Part shown: positions 1-14,100 of the stretch, one piece after another
Numbering within the stretch: position 1 is the first letter of the stretch
How the letters are laid out: each line of letters opens with the position of its first letter
NCBI GenBank assembly: GCA_005406025.1
Contig: BGZK01000099.1
Coordinates: forward strand, 434,001-498,000
Origin: Eumeta japonica
Taxonomy: Eukaryota; Arthropoda; Insecta; Lepidoptera; Psychidae
Direction of reading: 5' to 3'
DNA: 64,000 bases
Notes under the pieces: generated by a model
Databases searched by the model: none
What the model was told of the DNA's origin: nothing
The model's input: only the letters and a program-made list of their open reading frames with translations
Made by a program: the position numbers and the translations under genes

Positions 1-2399
1 CTCAAATATAATGATAGCTCCCCATTTTTTGGGAAATACTTTGTAGAATTGACTAAATAAATTTCTGAATACAAGCAAATTTTTCCTCTTTAGGATATGA
101 TGTAGATGTGTAACTTAATAAGATAATGGCGATTAGAGGCCACAGTGTTGTAATTGTGTAAAATATAATAGCCAAAAAATTCTATTATTACATTTCCATA
201 TTATCAGATATCATCAACGTTTAAGATCGCATGTTTAAGATCGATACTGAAATATGTTGTGACTACGATTTAAAAATGTCTACTATTTTTAATCATCGCT
301 TAAAAGACAAATGGAAAAAATACATATTAGGTCAATTATTATTATAAATATTAATATTAAAAATATAACGATGACAACCTTCCAGTTCTTTTTTTTAAGG
401 AAAAATTTAAAATATAATACAGAATACTGAAATTCAGCACGCATTTGGAGATTATTGTTTTTCATAGTCGCGTTTTTGTTTGTGCACACAAGGAAGTAGC
501 ACTGTTTTATAGCTCTATACCCCTTTTCAGCATTTTTTTTAATTAGCGTATCATTAGATTACTAGGTGTGTTCGCATAATCTCAAGAAGATAGATAAGGA
601 AGAAGTTAGTGAGATAAGGTAAGGTTTGGTTTTCTAGTGCACCTATTGAGGTCTATTGTATACGGATCTCGACAATTAGCAATTCCATCGAAAAACTGTG
701 CGTAGAATCGAGAAATTTCAGAACCCGCGACACATAGTAACAAAAACACAAAGCATTTCGCAAGGCCTTTGTTCGTGTTTGCAAAGTACATAATAACGTC
801 AGAACGCTCCGGAGGTAAAATATTTACCCATTAGCGAGTTGTTATGTTGCCTTTAAGTATAATGCTGTAGCTGATATTTTTTTTCACAGTTTTCCATTAT
901 TGATATCATGACAATTTGTCCGTCCGTCTGTCAGCCTATTAGGACTTCTAAAGTACACTAAACGTCGTGCATTGTCGAGGCGATTCAATATTTAAGATGC
1001 AAATCTTTTGTAGGATTTTCCATTCGCTATTGTGATTTAGAAATTAATTCTTTTTTATTTGTAGTGGGTTTTCGTAAGATGTCAACTTCAGAATAAGTGT
1101 ACATTTAATATTAATATAAATCTGTAAGGTCTGTTTCTCTCAATACATTGAGAAAATTTTATGGGTGTAGATTGCACATGTCCATAAAAGACCTATTTGT
1201 TAATGCACGATGCCATTTAGGCAACTACCGTGATACTGCAAACAAGAAAATAATAAGGCATTTGCAATGTCTTTGACGTCTATTAAATCTAGAGTACAAA
1301 CAGATATTTGTAAAGTGTTTGATAACGAAAAAAATCCTTATACTTTTGACGTAAAGTTTTCTATCATAAAATAGTAATTTAGTATTATTTGGATGTTCCC
1401 CAATAAGTTTTCGATTAAACAGCGAAGGTTTAATATTATATTGTTTTTCTACATAAATAGAATTAATCTGTATGAAATTTAAACCAGAAGATACTGTATT
1501 GGATTCTGAGTGCGGGTAAACTCGCTAATTAGTTTTTAATTTAATTCAAATTAAACCATCCTTTCCATGTTTGTAGAACTTGTTAAACCTTTATGACTTT
1601 GGTGACAGAGGTAATTATTAGCCTCCAATAAACACAGGACTCAACGTCTAATTTCCTTAATCTGAAATTGATCTTTTAATTCTTTGAAATAGAACCTTTG
1701 TAGGTCAACTTATTTTAGGTTTTTGACAACCCCCTTTCCCTAATCCCCCAAAGAGAAAATGAGAAACGAGTTCTATTCGAAAACAGGGATATGAACCTTG
1801 TATAAATATATCAAAGGCAAAAAAAAAACGATATCGGACAAAACCAATTCGCACCTCACCGCACAGTAGCGAGAGGAGGAAAAAAAAACGGCTAACTTGT
1901 TTTTGGTATAATGCCGGCGGTGGGTTAACACTTGGTTAGTGTTTGCACGTGCGTTAGCGCCGCGAAAATTGGCCGGTCACTTATATGGATAGCATTTCCT
2001 TTACGAGTTCGTATCGCCACGGACGAATGTTTGCTTACGGCTCCGTCCGGGTCGTGCTGGATGTATTGGAATTTCCTTGTATCTGTGCGTCTCCGTTTAT
2101 GATACCTTTTACGCGGGCGATGTTCGCTTTGCAAAACTCACCTTTAAACCTATAGTTAAACCCATTTACGGCTAAGGTAATGAACGTTAGAAATGTTTAA
2201 AAAAAGGATTTTTTTTAGACAAGCTTTGATCTGAGCCATGTATTAAAAAGAATAAAAAAAAACTAACCATGTCAGTAATTGCGGGTGAAAGCTTTGAAAA
2301 AATAAACGGTTAATTGCGACTCGAATTATTGTGGAGAGAGTTCATACGAATTATTTGTAGTGTTATCTATACAATTTTTTTTCTGGTGTCGATTTGTTT
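1..2399. other. AT-rich region without a clear gene
   Basis: Upstream of the first visible peptidase exon. Searched by eye for the missing M13 FYxFACGxW exon on the + strand; not seen. Apart from the minus-strand segment at 1925-2134 nothing stands out. Confidence 0.5.
1925..2134 (-). other. Unrecognised coding-like segment
   Basis: An open minus-strand frame of 69 codons with many third-position C/G, in AT-rich surroundings, reads like protein (for example DPDGAVSKHSSVAIRTRKGN). I do not recognise a family. No good acceptor or donor was found at its edges. Could be an exon of a gene on the minus strand, or an old retroelement piece. Confidence 0.3.
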
Positions 2400-3120
2400 G
2401 GGATAATTTAAAAAAATCCAGCCAAAGTGGCGGTCGGACTACTGCCATCTACTGCATTTAAGATTCCGTACCAACCAACCAAATGATATCAAATTCGCTA
2501 CTGCACTTTTAAATTAATGGAATATTTTAAAAATTATAGATTTCAAAAAATAATTTGATATTTGCCCATATGAACGCAAATGTATGTTTGAATGGTAGGT
2601 ACCTCTTCATTAAAATCCACATGCTACCGGAGATAACATTGTCGCTATTGGCAACTTAAATAAGGACAACAAAAAATTTGTAAACAGCCTCTGTTTGATT
2701 TCACTTACGTTAAATTTATTATTAAATCTCTATTGATGTGATTTTTGTCAGTTTCGTTAAAAAACACATTTCAAAATTTAAAACGGGACGTACACACAAG
2801 ATCAAAGATTGGTAAATAAACAATAGATACACACCTAAAAGAAAAATATCATTTAAAAAACTTTTAATGTAATTTAAACGTCACCTCACATATCGGAGTA
2901 CGTATAGAGATTGTTTCTTGATTTTATGTACTAAAATATCAGTACCCCAATTTTTTTTTGTACTTTCACATAAATTTATGGCGGTTTATAGAACATACCC
3001 GTCTGTATAAATACATCACAATCGATAAAAATGACAGATTTATAAGGCTATGGCATACAGACAGACAGACAGCACGAAATTTTAAGGGCTTCTTTCAACC
3101 CTCGCTGTGGAACCCTAAAA
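2400..3120 (+). repeat. LINE-like dispersed repeat
   Basis: CAAAGTGGCGGTCGGACTACTGCCATCT near the start, GATTCCGTACC, and an end with CAGACAGACAGACAGCACG and GGAACCCTAAAAA match a common lepidopteran non-LTR repeat. No open frame remains. Borders are approximate. Confidence 0.5.
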
Positions 3121-3611
3121 ATTATGTATTGTAAAACAAATGTTATCCTGCCTGATATGTTATCTATTGCTGATTTTTCTCTTTTCGTAAATGTTTGAAT
3201 AGCTAGAATTAGACCGAGAGATAAAAGGAATTCTAATATTTTATTTTTTGTCGCAGATATTAATATTTTACGTTTCCCGTGAAAATTTAAAAACTTATAA
3301 AAAGTGAGGTCTTATATATTCCTTGTATCTTTCAAAAACTTAGATAGTTTCTCGGATAAAGGAATATATTTGACTTTCGTATATTTCTTTTGATAACTTT
3401 TAAGCCAGGCAATTTAAAATAAATTAGAATTAATAAATTAGAAAAAAAATCTTAATTGAACGATCTTTTAATATTCATACAAGAATTTCGTTAACAATTT
3501 GAATATGATAGTGTACATTATTAAGATGCAACTTTAAATTTGTGAAAATTATTAAATAACGTGAATTAAAACTAAAATATTAAAATGGAGAATTATTTCA
3601 TTTTTTTTTAG

Positions 3612-3840
3612 AAAAAGTCAACGTCTCAAACACGTCGGGAGCCGAGACCAAAGCCAGGGTGTATTACGACGCGTGCATAGACGCCAACGGGACGATAGAG
3701 GCTCTGGGGGCCAAGCCCCTGCAGGCCGTGATAGCAGACCTGGGAGGATGGCATCTGCTGGAGACCAACGACACCAAGAACACGACCTCCAACTCGGCGA
3801 ACTTTAATTTACAGAAGCTGATACAAGACGTGCAGAACAA
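3612..3840 (+). CDS. Peptidase exon (first visible): M13 N-terminal domain
   Basis: A pyrimidine-rich tract and AG at 3610-3611 precede the exon; the donor is GTGAGC at 3841. It encodes the [12 protein letters not shown] block, in which M13 proteins carry a conserved Tyr-Tyr and Cys, then a Gly-Gly-Trp. The first two bases complete a codon from an exon not found upstream. The exon is much richer in G and C than the flanking introns. Confidence 0.9.
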
Positions 3841-5055
3841 GTGAGCGTGTTTCTTGTTAGACAATTCTATTTTTCCCAAGCTCGATAAAGTCTGTGGGCT
3901 CGTTGAAGAGTTCAAAGCAATAAATAGGAGCTTTTAAATCAATGGAGCCGTGATCAGCTCTTAACTGGTACTGTGCCATCGTAGAAGTCTCAAAGTCTCA
4001 GTTTAAGTCATTTTAATATAAAAATTCGGCGTGCTTCAGCAGTGGGGTAATTGAAACTCGAGACAACACCTCATTAATCGAATGTCCATTATTAATATTG
4101 TTTCTATTTTCATATAATATTATTTTAAATCACAAATGTCACTTAGTAATATTCTTTACAAATGTATGGTTCTTATATAATAGAATTTTCCGTCATTTAT
4201 TCTTATATTACACTAAGACCTGGGATATTATCTGTTAATATCAAATTCTTGAAAAATGTACAACTATCAAATGTACGCATTTAGCGTATGGCTTTTTATG
4301 GCATTTCAAATAAAAAGCAACGATAACTCATTCGATTTATGTCGATAACAAGGGAGAAATAGCAAAACTTTTCAAAATTGTGTATTTTGCCCCCCAAAAG
4401 TCACCGCCGTATTCGAAATTAAAATGTTTATGTTAGACCACCCTTTATATATGTGTTACAGAAACTCATATACGTATGACATTTTTCGACTCAATTGGTC
4501 CACTAGATTATATAAAGGTTGCTTTTTTTAAAGATACACAATTCTAAAAAAGTACAAATCTAAATATCAACTGATTGAATATTACATTTAGATTTGTAAA
4601 TTCTTTTACGATATATCAATGTATATGCCATTTATCACGTACGACTGTTCTCTAGAGCGTTGTGTAAGATTTTTTGTTACACCATAACATCCATTACATA
4701 ATGTAACCTTCTTTCAATTTTCTTGTATATCAGTTGCAGCGATTTTGACTTTGACGGCTTAATGTATTACTATTAGGAGCCCGAAAAAGGTAGTGAGATT
4801 TAACTATATTTAAGACTACGTCGGTCCAGTTCTTCCAATTTCGATCCCAGTACTTTTCGGGTCGCAGGTGACGCGCTAACCACTCAGCCCCGTCATTCAG
4901 CTGTTGAAAGACAGAAGGGCATCTGGATTCGGGCTGATGAAGGGCTCTTTATTTTTCCCTTGTAATGTGACAGAGAATCATCGTTACATTTTCGTATCGT
5001 GTGACCACCGACAAGGTGTAATTTAAATAATATTTGACGAATCTAATCGGATTGT

Positions 5056-5119
<64 letters not shown>

Positions 5120-8100
5120 TTTAACTTTCTTTTTTTTTAGATACAATTTAGGGGGTCTCTTCAGTTGGGCCGTGACTGAAGACGATCGGAATTCGTCAAA
5201 ACACGTTATAGTGGTAAGTAGGACGCCTGACATCAAAAAGTACTTTAGTGTTTAATTTAAAATTATCTACGTATCATATTTTATTATTGAAATAAATGTA
5301 TGCATTTCTTCATCAGTTATCTTTTTGACAATAAATATTGTTAGTGCATTCGTAAGCACTTCGAATGAAATTTAGGGTCATTTTAAAAAACAATGGCGAG
5401 TGCTCTAACTGACAGATTTTTACGCGAGAACACAAAGGACTTAATATGACTTTCGATAACGTCCACTGCGATCCAAAAGGATCGAGGTATAAACCAGGAT
5501 TTGAATCGAAACCGGAAGTTACCATTTATTTGAAGTTTAAGCTGATTAAAGTTTGTGTAGGGTTTCAGGCTCTCGGTCAATTTAATCTTTTAAGATTATA
5601 ATTTAACTAATTAATAAATTTAATTAATAGTAATTTGGATAATAGAAAAGTGCACGGCTCGTAATAGGTACCCATTTAATTTTGATAAGAAACAAAAAAT
5701 AAATATTTGAAAGTTGCTATCTAGATTTTGTATTATTGCAACTGTTTCAACTCAATCTTCGAAACAGATGACTAACAGAGAGATAGATTTATTTACTATC
5801 AGAGGTCGTCGCTAAAAATAACAATATCCCGTTTGCGGAATGAGTTCCCATTTCTAAAATTATGTTTTAATTTATTATAGTTTAACGAAACCGAATCAGA
5901 CAGCCATTTTCAATAGGAAACTACATAAGATAATATAGAATGGTTAAATGTTAAATTATTTTTTTTCTATAGATAATCATCTTTTTAAATTGTTTTACTT
6001 TAAATCGACGGGAAAGATTTTCAAACTATATATTTTTTTTTCATTCCTATTACATTACATTAAATCATTTTTTGAAGCTGACAGAATTGACCTCCGTTAA
6101 ATTATTTGTAAAAAGTTATGCAAATTCTCCCATTTTCGTGTACTAACTAGAGTAAAGCGATAGAAATAGTTGCTGACTAGAGGCGAAAAAAATTTTTTTT
6201 CGACCGTGAAGCACTCTTAAATGCTTTGCATCATGAGTCGTGTAATAAATTTAATGAATAAGTAGATTTAATTAATAAATACGAATTTAAATTAGTAAAT
6301 ATGAATTTAAAAGGATATCGTGTTGAATTTCAGTTCGACCAAGGCGGTTTGAGTCTGCCGACGAGAGAGCATTATTTGAATAAGACGGCGCATAAGAAAG
6401 TTCTAGACGCCTATCTGGACTACATGACAAGGATCTGCGTATTGTTAGGATCCAACAAACAAGATGCCAAAGCTCAGATGAGCAAGGTGATACAATTCGA
6501 GACCGATTTAGCTTTTATAACAATCCCTTCCGAGGACAGAAGGGATGAAGAGGGCCTGTACAATCCCTATACTGTGAAGACTTGGCAGGAGGTTGCGCCC
6601 TTTTTGAACTGGACCGAATTCCTGAATGACGCCTTTAAGCTCGTCAACAGAACTGTGAGTATTAGTTGTTAACTTGTAAACTGAAATCATAATATTAAAA
6701 CATGAATATAAAAATAAATAACAAATAAGCAATTACTTATTTAAGCAATGTAAAAAAAAAGCAATATTTTACAGCGACTGTACTGAATACGAAAAACCTA
6801 TAATTAGATTCTACAAAAGTTAAAAATTCACGATGTTAATCAGGGCCGGACCGTGAGTTAAGAGGGGTCTGGGCTAATACTACTTAGGGCCCCACCTATT
6901 TTTTTTGCGTATCATCTATTTTTGACTGACTTGATTTAGCCGGGGGCCCCTTGAATCCACGGGGCTCTGGGTTGAAGCCCAAAAAGCCATATGGTAGATC
7001 CGACCCTGATTTTAATCCATTTTTAAAATTTTTGTCTCTCGGGCTGTTTGTCTATTTGTTTGCAAGTATATCCTCTGTCTTATAAATAAACGACTTGATC
7101 GATATTGATTACATATATATTTTTGTCTTATTTATTATTTCAGATAACAAATAAAGAGAACATAGTCGTTTACGCGCCGGTATACTTCAGCAATTTAACA
7201 AAAGTTGTAACTAAATATAACAAAACTGAGGAAGGTCGAAAGTGAGTATGTTTTTGTAATTTAAACGGCAATTTTAATAAGAAAAATGATGCAATACGAT
7301 TTCAAAAACAAGTTAAGTATCTACTAAAATGTTGTTATAATTAGTAATAAATACATTACTAATTGAGTAACAATATTTTATAATATTACATATAAAACAG
7401 TAATGTAACAAATATATATGTAACGAGTTGATTGTTATTTATATTATTTTTTAAGAATTTATTTAGAATAGTCTATCAATATGTAAAAATTTATATGTTT
7501 GATTGAAAAATGTGCATTGTATTTCTTTTTTCAGAACTCTCACCAGTTACATGATGTGGCAAGTCTCGAGGTCTCTGTCCACTTACCTGTCCAAATCCTT
7601 CAGGGACGCTACGAAGATTTTGAGGAAAGCCCTGTTCGGTTCCGAGGGTACGGAAGAATCTTGGAGATATTGCGTCACGGACACAAATAATGCTATAGGT
7701 GAATTTAGCTAAATACCTTATTTATTATAAGTAAATTACTTAATATTTACTCGCCCTTAGCTATTATCAACTGTTCATGCATTTCTTATTGATTACATTA
7801 CTGGTTATATTTTGAAGACGCGATTAAACTCTATTTAAAAAAGTTTCGCGCAACGTACATTTGATAAGACCTTATGATGTACAAATCAGTGTCTTAGTCA
7901 AAGTTTTGAACGATTTCGTCTAAAATTTTTAGTAGAATCATTTATTTTGTAATATTTAAATACGAGCTCCCCGGTTACTAATGTCGTAACAAACACACAT
8001 TGGTAAAGAAATTACTTTTTGTATGCTTTTTAGCTTTTTACAGACATCAAACAACGAAGTACTTTGGCTACTCGACTTTTCCCATTATTTGCTATTTCCA

Positions 8101-11100
8101 CCTTATCACCTTATCCGATTTGATAAGGTTTGGGCATCAAATTTAATATTAAATGCATTAATAATATGTCGAAAGTGTACGAAATTATGAAAAAAATATT
8201 TGGATAGCATTTTCCATATGAGGTACTTATAAGAGTAGATCATAATTATTCCATAATACATGTATTAATTAAACCTCTGCTTAGCCAAGTTCAATCAAAA
8301 TTGGCGAACTTATTCTAAAATTATGTAGCAATAGATAAAGGTGAGACATATTCATTTTCCAGGATTCGCCGTCGGCGCCATGTTTGTTAGGGAGGTATTC
8401 CACGGTGAAGCGAAAACCCAGGGCGAAATAATGATAGACAACATAAAAAACGCATTTAAGAGGAACCTGAAAAATCTGGATTGGATGGATGAGGAGACGA
8501 GGAAGTCGGCCGAAACCAAAGCGGACGCCATCACCGATATGATAGGTATGTTCCGACGTTTTTTTTTACAGGATATCGTGGGGCAAACGAGCATGCAAGA
8601 CACGAAAAAGAGGGTGATCGTCACAGCTTATGGACATCAGTAAATTCAAAGGCGTCTTCAGTGTATTACTGGTTTATGATAGGGATAAGATATCAGATAG
8701 AAGAGGGAGTGGGCTGATGGGATGAGGTAGGAGGTTAGCGGATGGGGGCATAGAGTGATAGAGGTGAAGTGGGCCACCGAAATTCTCACTCATTGGATTC
8801 GTCCATGAAATTCGTCGATGAAACAGTGGAAGCTGTTATTTCACGTACGAATTTTGTGAGTGTTCTCTCACCGGTCGAGCTGGCCTATTTTCGTGCTACA
8901 GTCAAATTGGCCACAATATGACCCTACCATAATAAAATAAATAATTTATATGAAAACATGTAGTCCATTGATGTGAATATATGTGACCCGCGGAATTTCA
9001 AACGGAATTACGCTAGCATTTGAACCTTTTAAAGGCATGGTACTTAAAATAAATTAAGGAAGAGAACAATAGCTGTAATGGTGAAGTGAATTAAAAAGTA
9101 ATAAAATTCATAGAAAAACTGAATAGAAATGTAATAAAACTTATATACTCGTTTTTTTTACATCAAAAATTTATAATATGCATTATATTAGTAAGAGGTT
9201 TTAAATATTTTGAGTACAAAATTATTTTTTTGAAATCCTGTCAATTGAATTTATTTGTAGATTGCTAGAATATTGAATATCTAAATAAAGATTTCGCTAG
9301 TAGTCAAACATTGGTTTCTTGCTTTTTCTTCGTGTATGAAGTTTTATAAAATAATAAATTAATGTATTCTATATCAGGAACATTTACTCAAATTCAGTGG
9401 AGATAATAATAGATGACGAAAGAATTGGTATACTCCTAGAAATTTTATTTTCTATAAAGCATATGTTGAATAAACTTTATACTTTTGTAACATTATTATT
9501 TGTGTTTTCGTTGACAAATACAGCTGTATTTTATCATAACTAAATGTCTATATCTTGCTGTGTCTAAATTATATATTAGACACTGAAATGGAAGATGGAA
9601 TGTATGAAAAACTGTCAAATAAATTGGTATTTTCAAAACACCAAAAGAAGAATAGAATTAAAGTGTTACTTTTAAATGAATTTAGATTCCAATTTAATCA
9701 GACGTGGCTTACATTCGGAAGAATAGGTTCTTCTTGAACTTGGTTTAGCGTTCTTTATTTTCTGCGGTAAGCATTTACTTTAAACGTAAAATATTCTGTT
9801 TCAGGTTTCCCCGATTACATTCTGAACAAGGAAGAATTGGATAAGCAATATGAAGAATTGGAAGTTAAAGAAAATCAGTATTTTGAGAACAACATAGCCT
9901 ACAATGAATTCAGTCTGAAGAATGACCTGAAAAAACTCGATCAGCCAGTAAATAAAACTAAATGGGGTAAGTACTTTCTGATATACTTCTTAAACTACGC
10001 CTGGGATGAGGAGAAATTTGACAAAATTTAGAAGTATAGGATGGTATAACCGGGTTTTATTTAAGAGTTACCCTTGTCTAGTTTTATGCGTGAAAATTTG
10101 GAAAATAACGCAACGCCTAGGAAGTAACCACATTAATGTAATCTCTAATATATTGTAAAGATAATGTAGGATTTAAGGGTTATAATTAGTATTTCTTTAT
10201 TCATTCATGTTCCAGGGATGACTCCATCGACTGTCAACGCCTATTACACACCAACCAAAAATCAAATAGTTTTTCCGGCTGGTATTCTGCAACTCCCATT
10301 TTACGATGGTGATAATCCCAAGTGCGTGAATTACGGCGCAATGGGAGTGGTGATGGGGCACGAACTGACTCACGCTTTCGATGACCAGGGCCGTGAGTAC
10401 GACAGGTCAGCAATTTGCCACGCATCATCGTTTAGGCAGACATGAAAAGACTTACATTCTGTCCTGAACCCTGAATATGTTAACCAAAATCATATTTACA
10501 AAATATTATTAGTGTATTTTATTTTAGTTTTGAAAAACTGCGCCTGTTTATTATCCACCTTAAAGAAACGGCTGCATAATGTAGAACTATTAGGTTTTTA
10601 GAATCTGCGAAAGCGTACAATACAGTAAATCTAGAAAGATGCTTAATTATCAGCAGTCATTGATTCTGACCACATGATCAACAAACATTTGTTCAAGAAA
10701 AGTTATAAATAATATGCCCATCCTATCCTATAATAGGAAAAAATGACTGTGCAGAAAGCGGACTACAAAGGTATTATCTGAGAATAAAGGCACAGGACAT
10801 TACATTTTACCACCCTTTTTATTTTTACAATGATAATATAAACTCACGTCTATTTCCGAGAAGGGTAGCTAGAGACTATAGATTTCCACATAGTACACTC
10901 TTTGCATATAATTCTTATACTTTTTATCTAATGGAATACTAATGAAGGCGGAATTCGGAAATTCACTTAAGTTTTTTTTTAAGAGAATATATCAATTCGA
11001 GACCTATCTTAGATTGAAATAACGACTTTCGATTTTATTTGAGTCTCTGTTTATCGCTTTATTTTGCTTTCGTTGGTATAGGTATCTAAAAATTGGTCAG

Positions 11101-14100
11101 ATTAGATTTATTTATATAAGCTTAAAGTGGATTAAGGTTGATTTCGCAAGTCAAATCGTTTCACAATTATATTCGCATATAAAAAGTTGCTTTTTTTGTG
11201 TTCCACATGAATTTTAGTGTGTTAACTGTGTACGTACCGTGGGTACACCGTCCGTCCAAATGTTTATCGAGAGTTTGATTTACACGTCTGTTTGAATTTT
11301 CGCGGATTATAAAAAAGTAATTTCAAGAATGACAGATATAGGACTTATACATTCTAAATGGCTCTTCAAACGTGGAACGGATACGTTATTTTTATGGTTT
11401 CAATATGTGATCTAGTGAGCGCCATCTTGAATTTTTATTGTTCTTTTGACCTGTATTATAGTATGCTGTTGTTCGGAGGACGTAGGATAAATATTTTTTG
11501 GAATAACCAACAACATGGATTCATTGTTAACATGTCGCCATGACTGATCGTGAAATTATGACATGTATGCATATGATGAAAGGTTACACCAATACATAAA
11601 AAATCTTTTATGAAAAGTGAACATTTCTTCTACTTTAATCAAACTCAAATGTTTCAGTTGGGCTTAATGAGCTTAAGAAGTAATAAAAAGTTGCTTGCAC
11701 TTCATATTATATAATGATGAAAACTTATTGACAAACATCGCCTAAAAAATATAAAATAAAAATAGACAAAAATACTATATGTCCTCAAGAATGTTTCTTA
11801 TTTTAATATGCTGCTTTATTTAACATACGCATATTTTTTAGATTCGGGAATCTAAACCATTGGTGGAATAATGAGACGATAGCGAAATTTAAGGCGCGCA
11901 CGCAGTGCATACAGCAACAATACTCAAACTACAGCATCGACGGACAGCGCCTTAACGGGAAACAGACTCTAGGTGAATATGGGCTTTATTTTTATTTATG
12001 TATTTTTGTAGAAACGAGGTGAGACATTTTACGCTGGATTTTAGGACAGAAAAACCATGGTCTGCCCTTATGTTTATTTAAACACACTTTCCTTTAAACA
12101 TGCAAAAACCAAAAAGAAGAATATATTCTTAATTAATACCTATTTATTAAATACGTATGGAATCCATACGAATATGAAAATACAGAAACACAATCTATTA
12201 CTTTCGACTCGGAAAATTTTAAAATAGCGGAGATAATCTTTTTAAAACATATCGTCGGTCATAAACAAAGTATTATGGTATAGAGTTAAAATACAACGCT
12301 TTAAAATACTTAAATTGTCAAGTTTCATATAATAATGCACTTGATAAATTAAAATTTCAATCGTTTATTTGGTCCGCCCACATAGATATAAAAGTTATTA
12401 ATCAAAACATTTTAACAAAGATTAGACGGGGATATGTAAGTTTTTATTTTTTGAGAAATATATATAAGAGTAATCGAGTTTACAGTGAACGTAATTTCAC
12501 ATATATTTTTTCTAACTTCCTTGTCAATAATAAGTTTCTTTTAAAATTTAGAATTTGCGGTTTTTAACTTTGCGTCATGAAAATTGGAAAATTTTCAGAA
12601 ATTAGAAAGTTACTGTTTTAACTCCGATATTAGAAAATCGAGTTTTCACAAGGTCTTAACGTTTTAGGGTCCTAGGGATTTTACTTAACTTAGATTTCCA
12701 GAAAATTCGAACTAGTTTCGCCTGGTAGAATTTGAAAAGTCTTTGAAATTAAGTTTTCTAAAAATGTTTTTTGGTAATAACCTTTAGACTACTCTACCGA
12801 TTGATACCAAAATTTAATCAGCTCTTTTCCTCAAATAATTGCATCGACTGCAGCAAACTGCATAAAAATCAGTTGATGTTTTCAAGAGATGTCGTTGGAG
12901 AATAATTTTTTAAAAAGTAGTTTCTTTTGCAATGTTAATGTGTAAATTGTCTCACCGATAGATTTATAAATCTATTCAGTTGTTCTCTTCAAAATACAAC
13001 GTTGATCGTTGCTAAATTCATTAAAATCAGTTAATTTTTTCATGAGGTATTGCTTTTTTAGAATATTTTTGAAACTACTCTATTGATAAATTCTAAATTC
13101 TAGTTAGTTGTTTTATGTAAAAATAACGTCGATGGTTGCATTAAAATCGTTTGGTTAGTTGAAGAGGTACGATTAACGAAAATTTCGAGAAAAGGTTTTT
13201 TTTTTCAACAATCCACATTTATCAAAAAATACTGGTACTCGACCATATTCTTCTGTTTAAAAACTGCGTCAGATACCATAAAATATATCAAAATCAAACA
13301 ACGTGTTTCGAAGATATTACAGTTGAAAAATTAAATATCAAGCGTTTTTGAAGTAAATATAGATTTTTCAATTGTAAGAGCCCTAAACGTAGGTATTTTA
13401 TTACTATACAATTATAATTTTGAGCTCATAGAGCTAGAAAAGGCGTTAAAAACATTTTTAACAAGCCTCAGGGATAGTCTGAAGGGTCAACAGCATTCCA
13501 AATTTTTGAACTCAAAAACTCATAGATAATATTCAGGACTGAAGGAGTTCAAAAACACATCGATAATCGGTGGTGGAAAGTTTCAGGGATGGCGTGCATA
13601 GTCAACCGTCTTACAGATTTTTTTTGTTCATTGTTAATACAGAATCCTAAAAAGTAACTTTACTGGAAAGTAGTAAGAGTTCAGTTTGTCATTTTTTAAA
13701 ATATTGATTGCAAATAATTTATTACTAATTGATGATTATGATATTGTTAATTAAAGGTGAGAATATTGCTGACAACGGCGGTTTAAAGGCGTCCTTCCAT
13801 GCTTACCTGGATTACAGCCGGACTTCGAAAGTGAACTTGACTCTGCCGGGCCTCGAATATAACCACAGACAATTATTTTTCATATCGTTTGCACAGGTGA
13901 GTTATGACTCTTTTTGATCGCGGTTATGGCGCCTAAAATAAAAATGGAATACAATCGGTTCGTGTCTCTGTTATTATTTCGAAGAAACGATTTTATTCTG
14001 ATTTAAAATTTTTCTCTCGTTAATCATTAAATATTTAATAATGTAATGAATTTATAAGCAATTACAGGTGAATATATTTTTAGAGTAAATAACATTTCTA

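Noticed and set aside
3664..3915. Minus-strand 83-codon frame
   Set aside because: Antisense shadow of the first visible peptidase exon.
4800..4905. Possible tRNA gene on the minus strand
   Set aside because: Has A- and B-box-like words but no intact acceptor, anticodon or T stems; a SINE head is a better fit.
4949..5255. Open frames on both strands with long Ile-Tyr repeats
   Set aside because: They are translations of the (TA)n microsatellite; only the part at 5141-5213 is a true exon.
8352..8624. Minus-strand 90-codon frame
   Set aside because: Antisense shadow of a peptidase exon.
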